Source: Larkinella humicola
GTDB taxonomy: Bacteria > Bacteroidota > Bacteroidia > Cytophagales > Spirosomataceae
DNA length: 64,000 nt
Assembly: GCF_008727875.1 (NCBI RefSeq)
Contig: NZ_VTWS01000001.1
Location: 1,054,001-1,118,000, forward strand
Direction: 5' to 3'
Position numbers and translations under genes: made by a program. Shown here one piece after another: positions 8,113-16,108 of the stretch; position 1 is the stretch's first letter; each line of letters opens with the position of its first letter. A model generated the notes under the pieces. It searched no databases and was not told the DNA's origin. It saw only the letters and a list, made by a program, of their open reading frames with translations.

Positions 8113-8225
8113 CGCATTCCCCGGATTGTGTATTACCGACATCCCGCATTCCCCGGATGATGTTACCAACATCCCGCATTCCCCGGATTGCATCCGGGGC
8201 TATGGTATTTCAGCCTTTCAGGCTG
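8113..8225. repeat. Triple direct repeat with two short hairpins
   Basis: CGCATTCCCCGGAT occurs at 8113, 8145 and 8175 (spacings 32 and 30). The last copy runs into CCCCGGAT-TGC-ATCCGGGG (8181-8199), followed by CAGCCT-TTC-AGGCTG (8211-8225). It lies in the 259-base gap between the TonB-like gene and the cytochrome-domain gene. It resembles REP-like intergenic repeats; no associated transposase is seen. Confidence 0.7.
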
Positions 8226-8362
8226 GTTAGGGGTGTTCATTCGTTTGGTTGAGAAGGAAGTAAAAATGTTCCGCTCCTGGCTTTGTAGTAAAACAGATTG
8301 ATCGGTTAATTCAACCCGCCAAAAAACCGGGTGATGGTAATTCGTGTGGTAGTCTCTTTCGT

Positions 8363-11300
8363 ATGAAAACAATTCACTTCTTCCTGTTTGTTGCGGCACT
8401 GGGTCTGGTGGGCTGTCAATCCGCTCAACTGCCTGAAGAGGTGGCGCTGGCAATGGAAAAAACGCCCGAAACGGTGGACTACAACCTACACGTCAAACCC
8501 ATCATTTCGGACCGGTGTTTCAAATGCCACGGCCCCGATAAGGCCAAAATCGAAGCGGATTTGCAGTTGGCAAACTTCGAAGGTGCTACGCAGGAAAACA
8601 AGGAAGGACGCCGGGCGATTGTGCCGGGCGACGCCGGAAAAAGTGAGCTGGTGAAGCGGATTCTGAGCCACGACCCGGAAGAAGTGATGCCCACGCCCAA
8701 GTCGAACCTGACACTGACGGCGGAAGAAAAAGCCGTGTTGATCAAATGGATCGAACAGGGCGCGGAATACAAGGAACACTGGTCGCTGACGAAAATCGAA
8801 AAACCGGCGGTTCCGAAGGTGGGGCAAAGTTTTCTGTCGCGCTGGGGCGTCACTTCCGACGAAGAAACCACCTGGGTTCGCAATGAAATCGATCGGTTTA
8901 CACTGGCGAAAATGAAGGAGGTGGGCTTAAAACCGTCGCCCCAAGCCGAAAAAGCAACCCTGCTCCGACGCGTATACATGGATTTGACGGGCCTTCCGCC
9001 CACGCCCGCCGAGGTTGAAGCATTCCAAAAAAATGCCGCCCCCAATGCCTATGAACAGGTGGTGGACAAGCTGCTGGCATCTCCGCAATACGGTGAACAA
9101 CAAGCCGTTAGCTGGCTAGACCTGGCCCGGTTTGCCGACTCGCAGGGCTATCAGGACGACCCCATGCGGAACGCGTATCCCTACCGCGACTGGGTCATCC
9201 GATCGTTCAATCAAAACCGCCCCTTCGACCAGTTTGTGAAGGAACAGATAGCCGGGGATCTACTGCCTGCTTCGCCAAAACCGGAAGTCCAGCGGGAACG
9301 CATCCTGGCCACAGCTTTCAACCGGCTGCATTCGCAAAGTGGCGAAAACGGCATTGTTCCCGAAGAATACCGCATCGAATACGTGGCCGACCGCGCCAAT
9401 ACCTTCGGAAAAGCCTTTCTGGGCCTGACGATGGAGTGTGCCCGCTGCCACGACCACAAATACGATCCGATCAGCCAGAAAGACTATTATTCGCTGTTCG
9501 CATTTTTCAACCAAAACAAGGAAACCGGGCAAATCACGCACAACGGCGAAGCCTGCCCGACGGTGATGCTGCCGTCTCCGCAGGTCGATCAAACGCTGAA
9601 GTTCATCCGGACCAAAATTCAGCGGCTGGAAACCCGCCTGCAACCGCAACTTTACAAAAAATCGTTTACCAACTGGGCTACAAATCCAGTGCTTACTTCC
9701 ACGCTCAACCGCGGCTTGCTGGTACATTTGCCGCTGGATGCCGAGGAGAATGGCATCTACGAAAACCGGGCCGATCGGTCTTTCGTCGCGTTTCTGAGTG
9801 GTGATAAGGAGCGAAAACCGCTGCCAACCGCTGGGAAAGTCGGTCAGGCGATGGCGTTGCGGGGTGAATGCGGCATCGGCATTCTGTCGGAGACAATCGA
9901 CCGCGTGAACGGAAAAATGGTGGAGTCGCCGAAACGGTTTGGCAAGGGACTCAACTTTGAACGGAATCAGGAATTTTCGGTCAGCATCTGGGTCAATCCG
10001 GCCCAAAAAGGCGTTGAAGGAGCCATTTTTCGCCGAACCAACTACGCCAATGAGGGCTACCGGGGCTATTCGGTCAGGATGAATCCGGATCAGACCCTGA
10101 CGGTTTTGCTGAGTTACGTCTGGCCGGCCAATTGCATCGAACTCAAAACCGTTGATAAACTACCACTCCATCGCTGGCAAAACCTGACGCTGACCTACGA
10201 CGGCGAAGCGAAAGCCGCCGGTGTGCGTTTTTTCGTGGACGGCAAACCCGCCCGCATGAACGTGATTACCGACAACCTGACCAAAGGCCTTCTGCACGGA
10301 GAATTCAACTCCAACAAGCAAGGCAAATTTTACGGTTTTGAACTCGGCTACGACTCCCAGGAAAAGACCCTCCACGGGGTTGCCGTCGACGAACTCCGGA
10401 TTTATAAACGACGGCTATCGGCGCTGGAAGTTGAATCACTGGCGGCTGGCACCAATTCCGTGGCCGATCTGGTACGCATCCCTGAAAGCAAACGAACCGC
10501 TCAGCAACGGCAGAATTTGCTCGAACATTATTTGCTCACGGCCGATTCCACCTTCGCTCAGACGAACCGGCAACTCTCGGTCGTTCGCGGGCAGGAAGTA
10601 GCGGTTTTGTCCGACATCCCCGAAGTTATGGTGATGCAGGAATTGCCCGCCAGTCAGCAACGGAAAAGTTTTATTCTGAACCGGGGCGTTTACGATGCGC
10701 CCGGTGCAGCAGTGTCTTCCCAAACGCCACTTCGCCTGGGGAAACTACCCGCCGACTATCCGCAAAACCGCCTGGGCCTGGCGCAATGGCTGCTGGCAGA
10801 CGATCATCCGTTGTTCGCCCGTGTGATGGTCAACCGGCTCTGGCAGAACTACTTCGGCAACGGTCTTGTCAAAACGCAGGAAGACTTCGGCAGCCAGGGC
10901 GATTTGCCGTCGCACCCCGAATTGCTGGACTGGCTGGCCATTCAGTTCCGGGAGGAAGGCTGGGACACGAAGCTGTTTGTCAAACGGATGATGCTATCGG
11001 CCACTTACCAGCAATCGTCCAAAGCCACGCCGGAAGAAATTGAACGCGATCCCGATAACAAGTGGCTGGCCCGGGGCAGCAGTTACCGGCTTTCTGCCGA
11101 ACAGGTCCGCGACAATGCACTGGCGGCCAGCGGTTTGCTGGTTCGAAAAATTGGCGGACCGAGTGTCTATCCGTACCAGCCAGCCGGTATCTGGGAAGCC
11201 CTGGCGACCCGCAATACGATTAGTTACCGCCAGCAACACGGCGACAGTTTATACCGGCGCAGCATGTATACCATCTGGAAGCGGACCAGTCCTCCGCCGA

Positions 11301-11707
11301 TGATGCTGAATTTTGACTCGCCCGACCGGAGTCTGTGTACGGTTCGGCGGCAAAAAACCGCTACGCCATTGCAGGCCCTGGTAACGCTGAATGATCCGCA
11401 ATTCGTGGAAGCCGCCCGGGTGCTGGCCCAGCGAACGATGCGGGCCAAACCGTCGTCGGACGAGCGAATCCGGTATTTCTTTCAAGCCATTGTTTCCCGA
11501 AACCCGCGTCCCCGGGAGTTGGAACTGATGAAAGCCTTGTACGTTGAAGCCTATCAGGGCTTTGCGAACGCACCACAACGGGCTGAATCACTGTTGAAAA
11601 CCGGTGAATACGAACGTGACCCGACGCTGAAAGGCCCGGAACTGGCGGCTTACACGATGGTTGCCAACACCATTTTGAATTACGACGAAGCGACGATCAA
11701 ACGATAA
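8363..11707 (+). CDS. Planctomycete-type cytochrome c / DUF1549 / LamG / DUF1553 lipoprotein
   Basis: 1114 residues. A lipoprotein signal with lipobox LVGC (Cys18) is followed by a planctomycete-type cytochrome c domain with a heme motif CFKCH (Cys52, Cys55, His56) and a later MPTP segment. A DUF1549 domain comes next (about 150-360: DLTGLPPTPAEVEAF, SWLDLARFADSQGYQ, GLTMECARCHDHKYDP), then a concanavalin/LamG-like insert (about 450-690) and a C-terminal DUF1553 domain (about 800-1090: VNRLWQNYFGNGLV, ATYQQSS). Such multi-domain proteins occur with DUF1501 proteins in Planctomycetes, Verrucomicrobia and some Bacteroidota and are thought to work in polysaccharide or other organic degradation; the reaction is unknown. 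The partner gene starts 5 bases later. Confidence 0.93.
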   Translation: MKTIHFFLFVAALGLVGCQSAQLPEEVALAMEKTPETVDYNLHVKPIISDRCFKCHGPDKAKIEADLQLANFEGATQENKEGRRAIVPGDAGKSELVKRILSHDPEEVMPTPKSNLTLTAEEKAVLIKWIEQGAEYKEHWSLTKIEKPAVPKVGQSFLSRWGVTSDEETTWVRNEIDRFTLAKMKEVGLKPSPQAEKATLLRRVYMDLTGLPPTPAEVEAFQKNAAPNAYEQVVDKLLASPQYGEQQAVSWLDLARFADSQGYQDDPMRNAYPYRDWVIRSFNQNRPFDQFVKEQIAGDLLPASPKPEVQRERILATAFNRLHSQSGENGIVPEEYRIEYVADRANTFGKAFLGLTMECARCHDHKYDPISQKDYYSLFAFFNQNKETGQITHNGEACPTVMLPSPQVDQTLKFIRTKIQRLETRLQPQLYKKSFTNWATNPVLTSTLNRGLLVHLPLDAEENGIYENRADRSFVAFLSGDKERKPLPTAGKVGQAMALRGECGIGILSETIDRVNGKMVESPKRFGKGLNFERNQEFSVSIWVNPAQKGVEGAIFRRTNYANEGYRGYSVRMNPDQTLTVLLSYVWPANCIELKTVDKLPLHRWQNLTLTYDGEAKAAGVRFFVDGKPARMNVITDNLTKGLLHGEFNSNKQGKFYGFELGYDSQEKTLHGVAVDELRIYKRRLSALEVESLAAGTNSVADLVRIPESKRTAQQRQNLLEHYLLTADSTFAQTNRQLSVVRGQEVAVLSDIPEVMVMQELPASQQRKSFILNRGVYDAPGAAVSSQTPLRLGKLPADYPQNRLGLAQWLLADDHPLFARVMVNRLWQNYFGNGLVKTQEDFGSQGDLPSHPELLDWLAIQFREEGWDTKLFVKRMMLSATYQQSSKATPEEIERDPDNKWLARGSSYRLSAEQVRDNALAASGLLVRKIGGPSVYPYQPAGIWEALATRNTISYRQQHGDSLYRRSMYTIWKRTSPPPMMLNFDSPDRSLCTVRRQKTATPLQALVTLNDPQFVEAARVLAQRTMRAKPSSDERIRYFFQAIVSRNPRPRELELMKALYVEAYQGFANAPQRAESLLKTGEYERDPTLKGPELAAYTMVANTILNYDEATIKR

Positions 11708-11712
11708 GTGCC

Positions 11713-13155
11713 ATGACCAACGAATTGCAAGACCGCATCCACGATGAGATGAGCCGCCGAACGTTTCTGCAAAGCAGCGGTCTGGGTCTTGGCGCGGCCG
11801 CACTTTCTTCCCTGTTACCCCAACATGCCGCAGCCAGTTCGGCTTCGTGTCTGGATTTGCCCAATTTTCCGGCCAAGATCAAACGGGTGATTTACCTGCT
11901 GCAAAGTGGGGCGCCGTCGCAACTGGAAACGTTCGATTACAAACCGAAGCTTGAACAGATGTGGGGGCAAAATCTGCCCGAATCAGTGCGGCAGGGCCAA
12001 CGGCTCACGGGCATGTCGGCGGGCCAAAGTTCGTTTCCGCTGGCGGCATCGGTGTATAAATTTGCACAATACGGGAAAAGCAGGGCGTGGGTGAGTGAAC
12101 TGCTGCCCCACCACAGCACGATGGTAGACGACCTGTGTTTCATCAAATCCATGCACACCGAACACATCAACCACGACCCCGCCGTTACCTTTATCCAGAC
12201 GGGCAACCAGATTGGCGGACGGCCGTCGATGGGTTCGTGGGTGAGTTACGGGCTCGGTTCGGAGAACAAAAACATGCCGGCTTTCGTCGTGCTGCTGTCG
12301 CGGGCGCGCAGTGGTGACCAGCCGCTGTATGCCAAACTGTGGAGCAACGGTTTTATCCCTTCCACGCACCAGGGCGTGGTGTTCCGGTCGGGTCCCGATC
12401 CGATTTTTTACCTCAATAATCCGGATGGCGTCGACAAAACGTCCCGGCGGACGATGCTGAACTACCTCGCCAAATTGACGGAAGATCAGTACAAACACGT
12501 CCTCGACACCGAACTCAACAGCCGGATGCAACAGTACGAAATGGCGTACCGAATGCAAACCTCCGTTCCCGAAACGCTCGATCTTTCCAAAGAACCGGAT
12601 TACATCTTTGATCTGTACGGCCCCGAAAGCCGAAAACCGGGGACGTATGCGGCCAACTGCCTGTTAGCCCGCAAATTAGCGGAGAAAGATGTGCGGTTTA
12701 TTCAGTTGTATCACCAGGGCTGGGATCAGCACGGTAATTTGCCGAAAGACATTAAAATTATGGCCGATTCGGTCGATCAGCCGACGGCCGCGCTCGTGAA
12801 AGACCTGAAACAACGCGGCTTGCTGGACGATACGCTGGTGATTTTTGGCGGTGAATTTGGCCGCACCAATTACTCACAGGGCAAGCTTACCAAAGATAAC
12901 TACGGCCGCGACCACCACCCGCGCTGCTTCACCGTCTGGATGACCGGGGGCGGAATAAAAAAAGGAATGACGTACGGACAGACCGACGATTTCAGTTACA
13001 ACATTATTAAAGAACCGGTTCATGTCCACGATTTGCAGGCCACGATTCTGCACCTGCTGGGCCTCGACCACGAAAAACTGGTGTACAAATTCCAGGGGCG
13101 TCGCTACCGCCTGACCGATGTGGCCGGAAAAGTAGTCAAACCCATTCTGGCGTAG
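11713..13155 (+). CDS. DUF1501 (sulfatase-like) Tat-exported protein
   Basis: 480 residues. The N-terminus carries a twin-arginine export signal (SRRTFLQ at residues 14-20, then a Gly/Ala/Leu-rich stretch), so the folded protein should be exported. The body matches DUF1501, an alkaline-phosphatase-superfamily-related domain: FIKSMHTEHINHDPA, GSWVSYGLGSENKNMPAFVVL, LYHQGWDQHGN, VIFGGEFGRT and GRDHHPRCFTVWMTGGG. It starts 5 bases after the cytochrome/DUF1553 gene and is surely translated with it; the pair is conserved in several phyla. Catalytic activity is not established for the family. A stem-loop follows at 13181-13210. Confidence 0.93.
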   Translation: MTNELQDRIHDEMSRRTFLQSSGLGLGAAALSSLLPQHAAASSASCLDLPNFPAKIKRVIYLLQSGAPSQLETFDYKPKLEQMWGQNLPESVRQGQRLTGMSAGQSSFPLAASVYKFAQYGKSRAWVSELLPHHSTMVDDLCFIKSMHTEHINHDPAVTFIQTGNQIGGRPSMGSWVSYGLGSENKNMPAFVVLLSRARSGDQPLYAKLWSNGFIPSTHQGVVFRSGPDPIFYLNNPDGVDKTSRRTMLNYLAKLTEDQYKHVLDTELNSRMQQYEMAYRMQTSVPETLDLSKEPDYIFDLYGPESRKPGTYAANCLLARKLAEKDVRFIQLYHQGWDQHGNLPKDIKIMADSVDQPTAALVKDLKQRGLLDDTLVIFGGEFGRTNYSQGKLTKDNYGRDHHPRCFTVWMTGGGIKKGMTYGQTDDFSYNIIKEPVHVHDLQATILHLLGLDHEKLVYKFQGRRYRLTDVAGKVVKPILA

Positions 13156-13180
13156 ACCGTCAATCCGCTCCCAAACGAAA

Positions 13181-13210
13181 ACGGACAACCGATTAGATCC
13201 GGTTGTCCGT
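13181..13210. terminator. Bidirectional stem-loop between convergent genes
   Basis: ACGGACAACCG (13181-13191) pairs with CGGTTGTCCGT (13200-13210) around an 8-base loop. It sits between the 3' ends of the DUF1501 gene and the opposing fasciclin gene. An A-rich flank upstream gives a weak T tract only on the minus strand. Confidence 0.6.
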
Positions 13211-13240
13211 ATACAATTATCCCCACAGAATCAACTAAAC

Positions 13241-14206
13241 TTAAGGCAGCAACACCCGGTCGATCACGTGTACGACACCGTTGGTAGCCACGTTGTCAGC
13301 AGAAACCACGTTCGAAGCCTGATTGGCGTTTCCCGTTCCCAGAAAACTCACTCCGGAAGAGGATACGTTGCTTCGAACGGTGGTTCCCTGTGCCGTCGGA
13401 ACGGCGGCTCCATTGGTTAGGTTCGTAGAAAAGGCCCGGGCGGCAATAACGTGATAGGTCAGAATATTGGTCAGGGTGGCAACCGGCGCGGCATTGATGG
13501 CAGCCGCATCCGCAAAACCAGCAGCCTGGAAAGCGGCATTGGTCGGAGCCAGCACCGTCAGCGGCCCCGCAGCCGTCAAAGCATTGAGAACCGGTGCGCC
13601 ACCCCGTGTAACTGCAGCCACCAGCAAACTCAGGTTCGGATTGCCCTGCGCCAGTTGCACGATGTTTTGGGTGGGCGGCATCAGAACTTTGTTGATGACG
13701 TGAATGACGCCGTTTGACGCAGGAACATCGGCCTGCGTCACCTGTGCGCCATTGACGGAAACCCCCGAAGCGGTTTTGGTAATGTATACATTGCTGTTGC
13801 CCAGCGTCTGCACCGCCGTGTTGGCTGCCGTCGGAATATCAGCTGCAGCCGTCCGCTGACCGATGACGTGGTATTGCAAAACCGCCTGAAGGGTCGCTAC
13901 CGGTGCGGCATTGATCGCGGCCACGTCGGCAAATCCAGCGGTTTTGAAAGCCGCATCCGTTGGTGCAAAAACCGTCAGCGATCCTGTTCTGAGTGCTTCA
14001 GCCAGTCCGGCACGCACTACGGCAGCTTCCAGCAGGGAAAAATCAGCCGTGTTGACAACGATATCGGTGATGGTCTGGGGTGCCGGTGTTTCTTCGTCGT
14101 CGTCATTGTCGCAGGACGTCATTGAAAACAAGGTTGAGCTTACTAACAGGGCTACCACAAACTTCAGGCGGGTGAATTTTCGAAAAATGGATGGATTACG
14201 TTTCAT
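13241..14206 (-). CDS. Two-domain fasciclin (FAS1) lipoprotein
   Basis: About 321 residues from MKRNPSIFRK; the frame extends to 14293, but that part has no signal features. A lipoprotein signal ends at Cys32 (FSMTSC), followed by an acidic linker DNDDDEE. Two FAS1 domains follow (about 45-175 and 185-320), each with the H1 motif TVFAPTDAAF or TVLAPTNAAF, a YHVI motif and a final NGVIHVINKVLMPP or NGVVHVIDRVLLP. FAS1 domains mediate adhesion or matrix contacts at the cell surface. The protein is probably anchored in the outer membrane. It is divergent to an ECF sigma gene. Two other FAS1 genes lie in the window. Confidence 0.93.
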   Translation of the reverse strand: MKRNPSIFRKFTRLKFVVALLVSSTLFSMTSCDNDDDEETPAPQTITDIVVNTADFSLLEAAVVRAGLAEALRTGSLTVFAPTDAAFKTAGFADVAAINAAPVATLQAVLQYHVIGQRTAAADIPTAANTAVQTLGNSNVYITKTASGVSVNGAQVTQADVPASNGVIHVINKVLMPPTQNIVQLAQGNPNLSLLVAAVTRGGAPVLNALTAAGPLTVLAPTNAAFQAAGFADAAAINAAPVATLTNILTYHVIAARAFSTNLTNGAAVPTAQGTTVRSNVSSSGVSFLGTGNANQASNVVSADNVATNGVVHVIDRVLLP

Positions 14207-14387
14207 AAACAGTTTAAAAGTTGTGTGTTGAAAAACTCCGCAATCGACCTTTGGAGGTGTTTGGATTGCTTTCGAACCATAGTGCGGAGGCAAGCAGCTT
14301 TCTCACAAAACTTTTTTGATTTTTTTTTGTAAAATATTCTCTCTGACTTTGAACAAATCGCGGCTAACATTTTGGCTCATCAATCCG

Positions 14388-14400
14388 TTACTGCCAGTAA
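14388..14400. promoter_or_regulatory. 13-bp dyad upstream of ECF sigma gene
   Basis: TTACTGCCAGTAA is a perfect dyad (6-bp arms, 1-base centre) 27 bases before the sigma factor ATG, in the divergent gap with the fasciclin gene. Possible operator; could be chance. Confidence 0.25.
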
Positions 14401-14427
14401 TCAATTCCCTGCAAACCGTTCTGCCGT

Positions 14428-15033
14428 ATGCCCAGTCCTGTACCGGAAATTCCGCCATCGCTTTGGGAGGGTCTTCGCAATCGCGATGACTCCAGCCTGA
14501 GTGAGCTGTACCGGTTGACTTACAATGACCTACTGAATTTTGGCATCTACTTTGGTTTCACAGCCACCGATACCAAAGATGCCATCAACCAGGTGTATCT
14601 GGAGCTGTGGGAACGCGGGGAGAAACTGCCGGTGGTTGGCAACATCCGGTCGTACCTCATCACCGCCCTGCGCCGGAAGCTGTTGAAAGATTTTAACCGG
14701 GAAAATCATTTTACGGAGCTGACCGGACGCGAACCCGGCTACGAACCGCCTTACGAAGAGGTCATCGTGCAGGCGCAGGAACAGCAGCATCTTCAGCAAA
14801 CGCTCCAGCAGGCACTCAGTCAATTGACACCCCGGCAGCGGCAACTCATCGAACTGCGGTTTTTCCGAAATCAGGGGAATGAGGAAATTGCCGAAGCCAC
14901 CGGCATGCACATCAATACGGTTTACAACACGCTGTCTTCAGCTCTGAAACTGTTGCGACAGACGCTGAATCGAAAAGAAAAACGGAGCCTGGTACCGCTA
15001 TGGCTGCTCATTTTTTCCTTGCTGGGTTTGTGA
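14428..15033 (+). CDS. ECF-type RNA polymerase sigma factor
   Basis: 201 residues. A sigma region 2-like part (about 20-95) includes DLLNFGIYFGF and DAINQVYLELWERGE, and a region 4 helix-turn-helix (about 130-185) includes LTPRQRQLIELRFFRNQGNEEIAEATG and NTVYNTLSSALKLL. A short hydrophobic tail (LVPLWLLIFSLLGL) ends the protein, seen in some Bacteroidota ECF factors. It is followed by a FecR anti-sigma gene, a TonB receptor with an STN domain and a DUF4249 gene, so it most likely drives this transport operon when the receptor signals through FecR. Confidence 0.9.
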   Translation: MPSPVPEIPPSLWEGLRNRDDSSLSELYRLTYNDLLNFGIYFGFTATDTKDAINQVYLELWERGEKLPVVGNIRSYLITALRRKLLKDFNRENHFTELTGREPGYEPPYEEVIVQAQEQQHLQQTLQQALSQLTPRQRQLIELRFFRNQGNEEIAEATGMHINTVYNTLSSALKLLRQTLNRKEKRSLVPLWLLIFSLLGL

Positions 15034-15091
15034 GATTTCGTTACTTCGACGTACTATTATCAGAACTTAACACCCCCGGCCCTCTTTCGGG

Positions 15092-16108
15092 ATGTCGATG
15101 AACGCAATGAAACACGACTTTTACACGGCCGACGACTTTTTGCTGGACGATAGTTTTGTTGCCTATCGGCAGGGAACCGACCCGGCGGCAATAGCCTACT
15201 GGACGGAATGGCAGCGTCGAAAACCGGGCAACCTTCCGGCATTTCGGGAAGCCGAGCGGCTGCATAGTATGCTCAGTGGCCACAAACCCGGTCTGGAAGC
15301 GTCCCTACAGGAATTGAAAACCTTGCTGGCCGACCGTCAGGCAGAAACTATCCCTGTCGTCGATTTCCAACCCCAACAAACCCGTTTCCAAACCGGCTGG
15401 TGGATCGCTGCAGCTTCGATTCTGGTCATGCTGGGATTGGGTGGTTACTGGCTCTGGCAGAACCAGACGGTTTCGTACCGCACCGACTACGGCCAGCAGA
15501 AAACGATCACCCTGCCCGACGGTTCCACCGTTACGCTCAACAGCCATTCGGTACTCAGCCACCGACGGCATTGGGCATCCGGCGAAAACCGCGACGTCAC
15601 GCTCACTGGCGAAGGCTATTTTTCGGTCCACCATCTGGAAGCCCATGTGCCGTTTCGGGTGCACAGCGAAGGTGCGTTTACGGTTCAGGTTCTGGGTACG
15701 GAATTTACCATGACCAGCCGCAGCAATCTCCACCGCGTGGTGCTGAACCGGGGCAAAGTAGAGGTTAGCGGTTCGGACAGCAGGCCAGTACTGACGCTGG
15801 TGCCGGGACAACTGGCCGAGCTTGACTCTGCCACAGGCCAGCTAACCCGTCGGGAGGTATCGCCAGAACGCTACAATGGCTGGCTTCGGAACCAACTGGT
15901 TTTCGATGAGATCACCCTTCCGGAAGCCATTCGGCAGGTGGAAGAGCAGTTTGGGATTGACGTTCGATTCGATCCGGCTGAGGCAGGTAGTCGGCGGTTT
16001 TCGGGTATTTTACCTCTGAAAGATCCCGAAAAGGTACTGAACACGCTGGCGGTTTATCACCAATTGAAAATTACTAAAAAGGGAGATGCCTATTTGCTGA
16101 ACCGGTGA
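15092..16108 (+). CDS. FecR-family anti-sigma regulator
   Basis: 338 residues: a cytoplasmic N-terminal part (about 1-100) that would hold the sigma factor, one TM helix at 103-122 (WWIAAASILVMLGLGGYWLW), a FecR domain (about 125-225; YGQQKTITLPDGSTVTLNSHS, GEGYFSVH) and a C-terminal DUF4974-like domain (LPEAIRQVEEQFGIDVRFDP). FecR proteins sit in the inner membrane, receive a signal from the STN domain of a loaded TonB receptor and release the ECF factor. It starts 58 bases after the sigma gene; its stop overlaps the GTG start of the receptor gene, indicating coupled translation. Confidence 0.93.
   Translation: MSMNAMKHDFYTADDFLLDDSFVAYRQGTDPAAIAYWTEWQRRKPGNLPAFREAERLHSMLSGHKPGLEASLQELKTLLADRQAETIPVVDFQPQQTRFQTGWWIAAASILVMLGLGGYWLWQNQTVSYRTDYGQQKTITLPDGSTVTLNSHSVLSHRRHWASGENRDVTLTGEGYFSVHHLEAHVPFRVHSEGAFTVQVLGTEFTMTSRSNLHRVVLNRGKVEVSGSDSRPVLTLVPGQLAELDSATGQLTRREVSPERYNGWLRNQLVFDEITLPEAIRQVEEQFGIDVRFDPAEAGSRRFSGILPLKDPEKVLNTLAVYHQLKITKKGDAYLLNR

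Noticed and set aside
8113-8190. Possible CRISPR-like array
   Set aside because: Only three short units, unequal spacing, spacers that are themselves similar, and no cas genes.
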